DNA of 64,000 nucleotides from assembly GCA_020634015.1 (NCBI GenBank), contig JACKCN010000001.1, positions 107,001-171,000 of the forward strand, given 5' to 3'. The position numbers were made by a program, and so were the translations under genes. A model generated the notes under the pieces. That model did not search any database. It was not told where the DNA came from and saw nothing but the letters and a program-made list of their open reading frames with translations. The stretch comes from Candidatus Delongbacteria bacterium. Its GTDB lineage: Bacteria > CAIWAD01. Of this stretch, positions 47,101-53,870 are shown one piece after another. The number at the start of each line of letters is the position of its first letter. Position 1 is the stretch's first letter.

Positions 47101-47450
47101 ATCCGCATGCGCTGGTCACGGTCCAGCTCCCGGTCCGACAGCGCATCCTGGAAAGGTTCGAAGTAGCGTGACACGCCGCCTCGCTCCAGTTTCAGGAAGG
47201 TGCGGAAGCCCTGGCTGCCGACCAGCTGCCAGGCCCGGTTGGCGGGCAGAAACTCGAGGATCGACTGCTGCTTGTTGCGGATGCCCATGCTGGCCACGCC
47301 CTGCCCCCGGTTGACATAGAAGACCCACATGGGAATTCCCATCCGGCCGGCGATGCCCGGCAGAAAGCTGGAGAAAGGGCGTGCCGCGTGATAGCGCTCC
47401 ACGACGAAATCCCCGTTGTCCTGCAGGCTGTAGGTGGCTGATGTGGTCAA
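44160..47450 (-). CDS. Beta-1,3-glucan phosphorylase, GH149/GH161-like
   Basis: 1096 aa, cytoplasmic (no signal peptide). The layout is that of large GH94-related phosphorylases: an N-terminal beta-sandwich (about 1-300), a helical (alpha/alpha)6 region holding GEGYWIDHWTYNLDLLEN, and a C-terminal sheet. Length and the glucanase context fit GH149 (or the similar GH161), which split beta-1,3-gluco-oligosaccharides with phosphate into alpha-glucose-1-phosphate; I cannot tell the two families apart by eye. Start: TTG at 47448-47450 with GGGAGAAC 8 bases upstream; the open frame to 47663 covers the intergenic hairpin and is not coding. Downstream of GH17 and a modular protein gene, after a hairpin. 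Confidence 0.75.
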   Translation of the reverse strand: MTTSATYSLQDNGDFVVERYHAARPFSSFLPGIAGRMGIPMWVFYVNRGQGVASMGIRNKQQSILEFLPANRAWQLVGSQGFRTFLKLERGGVSRYFEPFQDALSDRELDRDQRMRIRPWGLGIEEVNRSLGLELAVEYTTVADEPFAGLLRRLRIRNTGDTPLRLEALDGLPLVVPCGVDNHVMQHMRRTIEAFVEAGQVLERVPFFRAKVEPADRPDVRLIQGGHFYLSRLNATPHAVQGPAIVDPERVFGNREDFAYPERFLELPCMELSRGQIFGNRLPCALTPLSGHLDPGEELELDSLIGHAHSMQELAALLPRLEAPGYLDGQLERNRALIGELCQSGLLVSGQPLLDRYAAQNYLDNVMRGGHVHSVAPGQAGGTLHLYSRKHGDPERDYNDFQLLPTPYSQGNGNYRDVNQNRRSDLFFNPDLGSGNVEHFYQLLQLDGFNPLVIGETRLRLRPDLPLPATVRERLPEALWSRATELLRAGVSPGDWVLALQQAGAVSDDWDALLAALLPSCDALHVSEHGEGYWIDHWTYNLDLLENFQAVFPEQLPELLFERRTFSFHQSRHRVLPRAQKVVLYNGQPRQLDPVLCDDASAEGEAQHGDPAERVLTASGEVYLTTLFASMLCLITNKLASLDPAGVGVEMEAGKPGWYDALNGLPGLFGSSLSEALEIRRHIQFLQPMIAQKGRRTGSVRLFVELADFLQDLAGLLKDSLAPEAFWDRATSLKESYRDRVRNGLSGHERELGMSELQAFFQSALHKLETGLENALDENGIPRTYFVHEALGHDPRLDDAGRPCLNRAGLPCVRVTRFKPRALPLFLEGPVHLLRCRPGRETAARLLAAIEHSDLFDGALGMFKVNASLEGESMEIGRCRVFSRGWLENESIWLHMEYKFMLELLRNELHQDFYRHFPKVFVPFFDPAVYGRSVLENSSFLVSSVHPDTSLHGAGFVARLSGATAEFIQICSWLTMGAQPFRLDPEDELQLVFEPVLQAGLFTREERVITVAGRRGPDEWTLPVDSCSFMFLGTVLVTYHNPRRRDTFGVNAVRPCRWTLHHADGRVQVVAAERLSGTEARAVRARDVRRVEILLD

Positions 47451-47504
47451 GGAAGTTCTCCCGGAACAGAGGACGTACGCGCGAGGTCCGCGCCGGAGAT
47501 GAAG

Positions 47505-47533
47505 AAGCCGGTGGTCCGCTGGACCACCGGCTT
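47505..47533 (-). terminator. Intra-operon terminator or attenuator hairpin
   Basis: 13-bp perfect stem AAGCCGGTGGTCC / GGACCACCGGCTT with a 3-nt loop, followed on the minus strand by CTTCATC. It lies between the modular-protein gene and the phosphorylase gene, so the phosphorylase is either read through or has its own unseen promoter. Confidence 0.7.
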
Positions 47534-47551
47534 GTCGGGTTTGAGTCCGGG

Positions 47552-48964
47552 CTACTTCAGCAGCAGCATGCGGCGGCTCTGCTGTCCCTGGCCCGCGACG
47601 GAGAGGGTGCAGATGTACACGCCGGAGGCGACGGCCTCGCCACGGGCATCCAGACCATTCCACTCGCGCCGGTGGGTACCCGCCGCGAGCGCTCCGTCCG
47701 CCAGCGAGGTCACGAAGCGGCCCGTGATGTCATGGATCGTCAGCGAGACCGACCCGGCACGGTTGAGTTCGAAGGCGATCGAGGTGCCCGGATTGAAGGG
47801 ATTGGGATGGTTCTGCGCCAGCGTGAAGGCCGCGGGACGCTCGGGCTGCGGCTCCACGGCCACCGTTCCCGCATGGAAGAGCACGTTGTCGATGTAGACG
47901 GTGTTGGGATCGCCACCGATCACGATCTGCGCCAGATGTCCGCGTGTCACCAGGCCGGTGAAGAGATCGAGCGGCAGGTCGAAGCTGATCCACTCTCCGC
48001 TGACCAGGGCCGGGGTGGTGCTGGACGTGAAGGACAGTTCGTATTCCACATCATCGCCGCCGCCATCCCAGACACCGTTGGCGCCAAAGTCCACCAGCTT
48101 GATGTTGAAGGTCGCGCCCGCCACCGGATCCGCCGTCCAGAAGTCCATGTGGAAATGGGTCATCTCGGTGGCGTCGATGGTCGAGGAGGTGAATTCGATG
48201 CCGGCATAGACCATGCTGGTATACTTCTTGACATTGTCTCCATCGATCTGGACCGTGGTCACGTCGGCCAGGTCCCAGACGGCCGACCAGGTGTCCACGG
48301 TCCCATTCGTGTATTCATCACTGAAGAGGGAGATCACGTCGGCGGCGGAAAACGTCGGTGCCGGGGCGGGTGTCTGGGGGCCGGGCACGATCAGCTGGGC
48401 CGAAAAGGTGATGTTGTCGAAGTAGACCACATTGTCCTGCTGGCGTCCGCTCAGATTGTAGTCCGGAAAGACGATGATCTGGTCGATGTTGACGGAGTTG
48501 GGGCTGTCCAGTCGCCCGGAAAAGTCGAACACCAGTTCTTCCCACTGGTTGACCAGGGTGTTGGCCACCAGCAGTTCCACATCCGCGGCTCCCGCGGGGG
48601 TGGCGAATTTGATGCCCACATTGCTGATCTCGGTCTTGTAGACCATGATGCTGACGGTGCAGTTGGACGAGTTGAGGCTGAAGGTGCCGATGTCGTTGCC
48701 ATGCTGGCTCTCGCAGCCCGCCCAGGGCTGTCCGGCCTGCAGGGCCGTGAAGGCGGCCACGGTGGCCGAGGTGTTGGCACCGCTGGGGTCGGGATTGTCC
48801 AGGATCGTCACCGGAGGGTTGGTGCTGTTCTCGAAGACGGCCCAGGTCCAGTCCGCCCCGTGTCCGCCGCTCTCGAAATCAATGGGCGCACTCTGTGCCA
48901 GCACACCCCGCTGTGTCAACCCCACCAGGGCGATCGCCAGCCATAGAACAGTCGTGAGTCTCAT
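47552..48964 (-). CDS. T9SS-sorted glucan-binding protein with one ISLFSD module
   Basis: 470 aa. Signal peptide (1-23, cleavage at VLAQ). Residues 25-205 are a carbohydrate-binding-like beta-sandwich (IDFESGGHGADWTW, NVGIKFATPAG, VVYFDNITFS). One locus module follows (AADVISLFSDEYTNGTVDTW ... FGANG ... YIDNVLFH, about 215-375), then a Por sorting domain (NHPNPFNPGTSI, IHDITGRFV, ASGVYICTL, RRMLLLK). ATGA overlap with the GH17 stop. Likely a surface partner of the GH17 enzyme. Confidence 0.82.
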   Translation of the reverse strand: MRLTTVLWLAIALVGLTQRGVLAQSAPIDFESGGHGADWTWAVFENSTNPPVTILDNPDPSGANTSATVAAFTALQAGQPWAGCESQHGNDIGTFSLNSSNCTVSIMVYKTEISNVGIKFATPAGAADVELLVANTLVNQWEELVFDFSGRLDSPNSVNIDQIIVFPDYNLSGRQQDNVVYFDNITFSAQLIVPGPQTPAPAPTFSAADVISLFSDEYTNGTVDTWSAVWDLADVTTVQIDGDNVKKYTSMVYAGIEFTSSTIDATEMTHFHMDFWTADPVAGATFNIKLVDFGANGVWDGGGDDVEYELSFTSSTTPALVSGEWISFDLPLDLFTGLVTRGHLAQIVIGGDPNTVYIDNVLFHAGTVAVEPQPERPAAFTLAQNHPNPFNPGTSIAFELNRAGSVSLTIHDITGRFVTSLADGALAAGTHRREWNGLDARGEAVASGVYICTLSVAGQGQQSRRMLLLK

Positions 48965-50118
48965 TGCTTGGTCCCTTCAGGATTGCTGTTGTGTGTCGTC
49001 GTGCCCGCTGGGTATCCGGGAAGAGCCGTGACACCGGGCTTGGGCTGCCGACGTTCGTCGTACAGACCCCAGTTCTTTTCCACATCCTCCGGTCCGGTGA
49101 CCGCGCCGCCACCTTTCCAGGTTTCATCGAACGCTTCGAAGAGAAACACCAATCGCTCATGGGTCCGCAGCCAGAGACCCATGTCACGCAGATAGCGCTC
49201 CTGGGCCTCGGGACTGGTCTCGCCCTTGATCAAGGTACCCTGCAGGCCGTCGCCGATCAGACGGGGATTGTGACGGGTGGCCCAGCCGATCTCGCCCAGC
49301 ACGACCTCACGGTCCGGATGCCGGGCTTCGATGTCCGCCAGCTGGGCATCCAGCCATGTCCAGGCCTGGTCCAGGCTCTGACCGTTCAGCAGCGGGTGGG
49401 CATGCAGGAAGAGGAAGTCGATCTCCGCGGCGATTGCCTGGCTTTCAGGTTTGTTCCAATAATTGTAGTCGTCGGCCGTCGTGACGGGTTGGCTGCAGTT
49501 CGCACGCACGCAGCGCAGGTAGGGCAGCAGAGCCTGCTCCTGCATCCGGTGTGCCGCCCAGTAGACCTGGGTCTCGTTGCCCACGCTGATCGCGGCCACG
49601 ATCTCCGGGTAGCGATTGGCCAGCTCGATTCCCTCGAGGGTGGCCTTGCGATTGGCCGCACGAGTCTCCGGATCGCCCAGCTCGTGTTCCAGCCAGATGC
49701 CCAGAAAGACCTGCAGCGGCAGCTTCTCCTCACGGATCACCTGCAGCATTGTCTCGGTGAGGGCATCCGCACCGTAGACCCGCAGCAGACGAAAATGCCC
49801 CTGAAGCAACTGCAGGTCTTCCAGCAGCTCGGAGCGTGAAGGGACAGGTCCCCAGGGAGCCTGTCCCGAACGGAAGGGGCTGTAGGCAATCGCCAGCTGA
49901 TGCCAGTGCTGGCGGTCTTCCTGCGGAAAACCCCGCCGTATAAACGGCTCTTCCCGTGGCCAGATGGGCCCCTGCTCCAGGCGCTGTGCGATCGTCTCCG
50001 TGGCCATGGGAGTCTCCACTGTCGTCAAAGCCTTGCTGGAAGTGCTGCAGACCAGGAACAGTCCCAGTCCCATCAGAAATGCAGGAAAGCGCATGCGGTG
50101 GATCGATTTGACGCTCAT
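48961..50118 (-). CDS. GH17 beta-1,3-glucan hydrolase
   Basis: 385 aa. Hydrophobic N-terminus (FPAFLMGLGLFLVCSTSS) reads as a signal peptide or lipoprotein signal with C24. TIM barrel with acid/base E182 in ISVGNET and nucleophile E276 in VVLGEIGWA, the GH17 signature; other GH17 pieces are LLRVYGAD and FEAFDETWK near the end. Family members cleave or transglycosylate beta-1,3-glucans. ATG at 50118 directly behind operator site C; the long upstream frame is rejected because it would run over the promoter. Heads the unit with the module/T9SS protein and the phosphorylase. Confidence 0.87.
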   Translation of the reverse strand: MSVKSIHRMRFPAFLMGLGLFLVCSTSSKALTTVETPMATETIAQRLEQGPIWPREEPFIRRGFPQEDRQHWHQLAIAYSPFRSGQAPWGPVPSRSELLEDLQLLQGHFRLLRVYGADALTETMLQVIREEKLPLQVFLGIWLEHELGDPETRAANRKATLEGIELANRYPEIVAAISVGNETQVYWAAHRMQEQALLPYLRCVRANCSQPVTTADDYNYWNKPESQAIAAEIDFLFLHAHPLLNGQSLDQAWTWLDAQLADIEARHPDREVVLGEIGWATRHNPRLIGDGLQGTLIKGETSPEAQERYLRDMGLWLRTHERLVFLFEAFDETWKGGGAVTGPEDVEKNWGLYDERRQPKPGVTALPGYPAGTTTHNSNPEGTKQ

Positions 50119-50138
50119 GGGGGAACCGGGATTGAGAC

Positions 50139-50186
50139 TTAGTTCGATTGCCGAACCAAGGAACCACTCCCGTTCCGACTTGTCAA
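50139..50186 (-). promoter_or_regulatory. Promoter and predicted ROK operator, site C
   Basis: Minus strand: -35 TTGACA (50181-50186), 17-bp spacer, weak -10 TTCCTT (50158-50163), palindrome at 50139-50159 with arms TTGGTTCG and CGAACTAA around a 5-bp spacer. The operator is 20 bp upstream of the GH17 ATG. Between here and the tRNA terminator (50187-50457) nothing else is recognised. Confidence 0.75.
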
Positions 50187-50457
50187 GAACGATTTCAGGA
50201 CCGCCCCGAAAGAAGGCATTCCGGACTCGGGCGGGAGAGGACGCCAATGGCGGAATGTGCCACCAGGACCCTCCCCATCTGCACGAGGGCCACTGCCGGC
50301 TGGCAGCCTGCGTGCACGCAGTGGACTCAGCGGAAAACGGGACAGGCAGGATTCCATGTACCCGGTCCATGGGTACCGCATGTCGGTCGGACAGGCAGAG
50401 CCGGTCAGGTGCGATACCACATACGGGGCGCCGAACGTGCCCCTCAGGAGAGCAAAA

Positions 50458-50488
50458 GCGGAACCCCTTGATTTTCAAGAGATTCCGC
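50458..50488 (-). terminator. Terminator of the tRNA-Ser gene
   Basis: 14-bp stem (with two G-U pairs) around a 3-nt loop, followed by TTTTG on the minus strand, 8 bp after the tRNA 3' end. Confidence 0.8.
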
Positions 50489-50496
50489 GATTGAAA

Positions 50497-50581
50497 CGGA
50501 GAGAGTGGGATTCGAACCCACGGTAGGTTGCCCTACACACGCGTTCCAGGCGTGCACCTTCAGCCACTCGGTCACCTCTCC
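50497..50581 (-). tRNA. tRNA-Ser (anticodon GGA)
   Basis: 85 nt. Acceptor GGAGAGG pairs with TCTCTCC (last pair G-U), discriminator G. Anticodon loop CTGGAAC gives anticodon GGA (reads UCC/UCU). A long variable arm, as in all class II tRNA-Ser, and a T arm GTGGG-TTCGAAT-CCCAC are present. CCA is not encoded. Confidence 0.95.
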
Positions 50582-50885
50582 GGGAAGCGAGCGGCCAACA
50601 TATCAATCAGGTCCGACAAGGTCAACTTGCCAAAGCTGGGGAGTCTGTGGTCAGACACTTCGCAATTGCTTTGGAATCAGGGAGATGGAGCCGCAGGCAA
50701 TTTTGGCGGGGGTGGATTTGCGCTGGATTGCCCGCATCGCCTCCATTATGTTGTGCCATCGCGGACTTGCGGTGGATCGAATCAGTCCATGATCCACCTT
50801 CTGCCCGCCCTTCTCTGGCGCGTCGCCAACTGGCAACGCCGAGCCGCCCCCCTGGCTCGAAAGCATTTCGCTGGGAGAATCCGAG
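50582..50885. other. Intergenic region
   Basis: About 300 bp between tRNA-Ser (minus) and the beta-helix gene (plus). It must hold both promoters, but no clear -35/-10 pair stands out. No small gene recognised. Confidence 0.4.
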
Positions 50886-51938
50886 ATGACACACACACTG
50901 AAGCTTGTTCTTTGCGCACCTCTCTGGGCGCTGTTGGCGGGGTCGGCTCTCGCCGACAGCTGGCAACGCGATGCCAGCGATTTCGTGGGCACCGCGACCT
51001 TCCGGCTGCCCGCAGGCGATACCCTTGTCGTGCAGGGGGATGATCGCATCACCGACGTGGATCTGGACATGATCGACTGGTCGCGCGGCGGTCGCCTGGT
51101 CCTGCGCGATCTGGTCATCCGCGACAGTGGCTCGCGTGCCAGCACCTTCCCGATCGTGCTCGGCGAGAATCAGGAACTGCTGCTGGACAATACGCGCATC
51201 GATTGCACCAGCAGCATGTTCGTGGTGGATGGCGCCCAGGTCGAAAGCACACACAGCACCCTGAGCAGCATGGGCACGGTGTTCGAGACCATCGGCCCGG
51301 CCACCGTACTCAACCTCAGTGATACGCGCTTCGGGGCCAGCGGTACCGCGCTGGAAACCAGCTGCGGCGAGCTGGACATGGAAAACTGCGTCTTCCTGAC
51401 CAACGATCGCGCGCTGGTGGCCAGCGCCGAGGCGCAGGTGGTCATTCGTGACTGCCTGTTCCAGGCCAACGATGTGGCCATTGAAATCGACGGCGACCAG
51501 ATCCCCCTGCTGATCAACGTGGACATCGTGGACAGCCGGCACTGGGACCTGATCAATCACATCAGTGGCCAGCCCGTCAACCTGGAGGATGTGTACCTCA
51601 GCACGGGCGACCTGAGCAAGGTCCAGGGCGCGGTGCTCTCCAGCTCCATGCCGCAGGCACCGCGCCACACGGTCTACGAAGCCCAGGGGCCGCTGCTGAT
51701 TCCGGGCACCGTGGTCGTGGGTGAACTGCCCCTGACCATCCTGCCGGTGGGCGTGACCTCGGTGGACATGATTCCCTGCCGGGAGAGCCGCTACCTGATC
51801 TACCTCTCGGAACATCCTTACGTCTTCCCTTCGGAACCCACTGCCATCACCACCACTCCGGTGTACACCTTCCCCAACCAGACGGCTGGGGCGCGGTTGT
51901 TCGTGCGGGTCGTGGCCGAACTGGGTCGCTGGGAGTAG
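50886..51938 (+). CDS. Secreted right-handed beta-helix protein
   Basis: 350 aa. Signal peptide (1-23, ending SALAD). The rest repeats short strands of about 20-25 residues typical of parallel beta-helices: LVLRDLVIRDSGS, LLLDNTRIDCTSS, LNLSDTRFGASGT, LDMENCVFLTNDR, VVIRDCLFQANDV. The C-terminal 90 residues are a separate beta-rich part. Pectate-lyase-like folds include polysaccharide-active enzymes, but no catalytic motif is seen. The regulator gene starts 9 bp downstream, so the two form one unit. Confidence 0.7.
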   Translation: MTHTLKLVLCAPLWALLAGSALADSWQRDASDFVGTATFRLPAGDTLVVQGDDRITDVDLDMIDWSRGGRLVLRDLVIRDSGSRASTFPIVLGENQELLLDNTRIDCTSSMFVVDGAQVESTHSTLSSMGTVFETIGPATVLNLSDTRFGASGTALETSCGELDMENCVFLTNDRALVASAEAQVVIRDCLFQANDVAIEIDGDQIPLLINVDIVDSRHWDLINHISGQPVNLEDVYLSTGDLSKVQGAVLSSSMPQAPRHTVYEAQGPLLIPGTVVVGELPLTILPVGVTSVDMIPCRESRYLIYLSEHPYVFPSEPTAITTTPVYTFPNQTAGARLFVRVVAELGRWE

Positions 51939-51947
51939 GGCGCGAGC

Positions 51948-53756
51948 GTGGCCGGCCTCACGGCACATTATGCCTCGCTGCGGGCCTACAAGAACGGGGA
52001 TTTCTCCGGCTGCCTGCTCTCGATCGACGAGGACCTGCGGCGCAGCCAGGCGGAAGATCGTCAGGCCCTGCTGTTCTTCAAGGCCAACGCCCTGTATCAC
52101 CTGGCGCGGCACGCCGAAGCGATCCAGGTCTATCGCACGCTGCTGGGTCTTGAAGGGCTGGCCACTCCCTATCGCCTGAACGCCCTGCTCAACTATGGCC
52201 TGATTTCGCTGCTGCTGGATGACCCGGAACTCAGCGATCACTGCCTGGCCCAGTACCGGCTGGAAGCGGATCACGAAGCGGCCATCGCAAGAGCCTGGCA
52301 GGGTGTGGTGCGCGTGATGACCGGCGATCCGGGTGGCTGGCAGGACCTGCAGGCCGCCAGATCCATGGCGGAATGCGAACTGGCCGTCAGCCAGATCGCG
52401 GGTCTGTGCTGTCTGAAAGCAAACCGGGCCTCGATGGCGGCCGAACTCTATGGCGACGATCCGGGCGTGAGTGACTGTCGCTCCGAATACCTGCTGATCG
52501 CCCTGTTCTACCATTTCCAGGCCTCGCACCTCGAGCGAGCCCAGGCCTGCCTGGACCGTCTGGGGGAGCTCAGCTCCAGTCCTGAAATCACCCTCGCCCG
52601 CAATTACTTCGCTCTGCAGATGGCCTGGAACCGTGGAGACCGGGGTCCCGAGATCCTGCACCAGGCACGTGAACTGCAGGACCTTGTGGGCGACAGCTGC
52701 CCCGAGTACATGCAGCAGATTCCCGCCTTCTGCAACTCCATCGTGATGGCCCTGGGCACGGCACCGACCATGCTCGTCTCACGCCGTCACGGCATCGTGG
52801 GCGACTCGCTGCCGATCTTCAGCCTGCGGCGCTCCATCGACAAATACGCGCCGACCGAACTGAACGTGCTGGTACTGGGGGAATCGGGGACGGGCAAGGA
52901 GTTGGTGGCCCGTGCCCTGCATGCGGCCAGCAACCGGGCCAGCGGCCCCTTCGTGGCGGTCAACTGTTTCCATCTGGGCAGCAACCTGGCCGAGGCCAAG
53001 TTGTTCGGCTACCGCAAGGGCGCGTTCTCGGGGGCCACGGCGGACACACCGGGATTCGTGCAGAAGGCCAATGGCGGCACGCTGTTCCTGGACGAGATCG
53101 GCGAGCTGCCGCCGGAAACACAGGCCAACCTGTTCCGTTTCCTCGACAACGGCATCTTCTACCCGCTGGGTTCGGCCAACGAAGAACGCGCCAGCATTCG
53201 CGTGATCGCCGCCACCAACCAGGACCTGCGCGACAACACCGACTTCCGCCAGGAACTGTATCACCGCCTCAGTGGAGTGGTGCTGCGTCTGCCGCGGCTG
53301 GTCGAGCGCGAAGACGATCTGCGCAGCCTGAGCCAGTACCGGGTCACCGAGCTGAACTCACTGCACGGCAAGAGCAAGGTGATCTGCGAGGCGGCCATCC
53401 TCGAACTGTACAAGCACGCCTTCCCGGGCAATGTGCGCGAACTGTTCAATGTGATCACCCGGGCCTGGTACAACGCGGGTCACGAAATCCGTCCCGAGCA
53501 TCTGGAACTGCTGGAGCCGGTGACGCTCAGGCACACGGCCTCCGATGAGTGGGCCCCGGATCTCGAGCGGGAGCAGCTGGACTTCGACGAGCTGACCGCG
53601 CGCTACGCCAGCCGTCTGGTGCGCGATGTGCACGACCGTCTGGGCGGCAAGGTCAAGGACACCGCCCGCCGCCTGAACATGAGCGAACGCAGCGTCTACC
53701 GCTGGATCAGCAAGCCCGAGGACGACAGCGCCACCGGTGACGCCGCCAGTCGCTGA
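51948..53756 (+). CDS. TPR and sigma-54-type AAA+ transcriptional activator
   Basis: 602 aa, cytoplasmic. N-terminal half (1-265) is helical with TPR-like repeats (ALLFFKANALYHLARHAEA), with no receiver, PAS or GAF domain. AAA+ domain from about 280: Walker A GESGTGKE (311-318), GAFSGA loop (358-363; the T of GAFTGA replaced by S), Walker B GGTLFLDE (376-383), FPGNVREL. The C-terminal Fis-type HTH is at about 555-590 (VKDTARRLNMSERSVYRW). GTG start. The TPR part probably receives a protein signal. Target promoters are unknown. Confidence 0.85.
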   Translation: MAGLTAHYASLRAYKNGDFSGCLLSIDEDLRRSQAEDRQALLFFKANALYHLARHAEAIQVYRTLLGLEGLATPYRLNALLNYGLISLLLDDPELSDHCLAQYRLEADHEAAIARAWQGVVRVMTGDPGGWQDLQAARSMAECELAVSQIAGLCCLKANRASMAAELYGDDPGVSDCRSEYLLIALFYHFQASHLERAQACLDRLGELSSSPEITLARNYFALQMAWNRGDRGPEILHQARELQDLVGDSCPEYMQQIPAFCNSIVMALGTAPTMLVSRRHGIVGDSLPIFSLRRSIDKYAPTELNVLVLGESGTGKELVARALHAASNRASGPFVAVNCFHLGSNLAEAKLFGYRKGAFSGATADTPGFVQKANGGTLFLDEIGELPPETQANLFRFLDNGIFYPLGSANEERASIRVIAATNQDLRDNTDFRQELYHRLSGVVLRLPRLVEREDDLRSLSQYRVTELNSLHGKSKVICEAAILELYKHAFPGNVRELFNVITRAWYNAGHEIRPEHLELLEPVTLRHTASDEWAPDLEREQLDFDELTARYASRLVRDVHDRLGGKVKDTARRLNMSERSVYRWISKPEDDSATGDAASR

Positions 53757-53807
53757 TCTTCGACTCGTCCTTCCCTCGCCCTGTCGCCTCCCTTCCCCAG
53801 AATGACG

Positions 53808-53838
53808 ACACGCCCTCGAGGCGGACTCGAGGGCGTGT
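53808..53838. terminator. Terminator between convergent regulator and lpd genes
   Basis: 13-bp perfect stem ACACGCCCTCGAG / CTCGAGGGCGTGT with a 5-nt loop, placed between the two converging genes. Confidence 0.7.
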
Positions 53839-53870
53839 GATGTCGTGCCGTCGCGAAACCGTTTCCGGTC

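Noticed and set aside
47451..47663. Upstream extension of the phosphorylase frame
   Set aside because: It crosses the 47505-47533 hairpin and the end of the preceding gene; the TTG at 47450 has a good ribosome-binding site.
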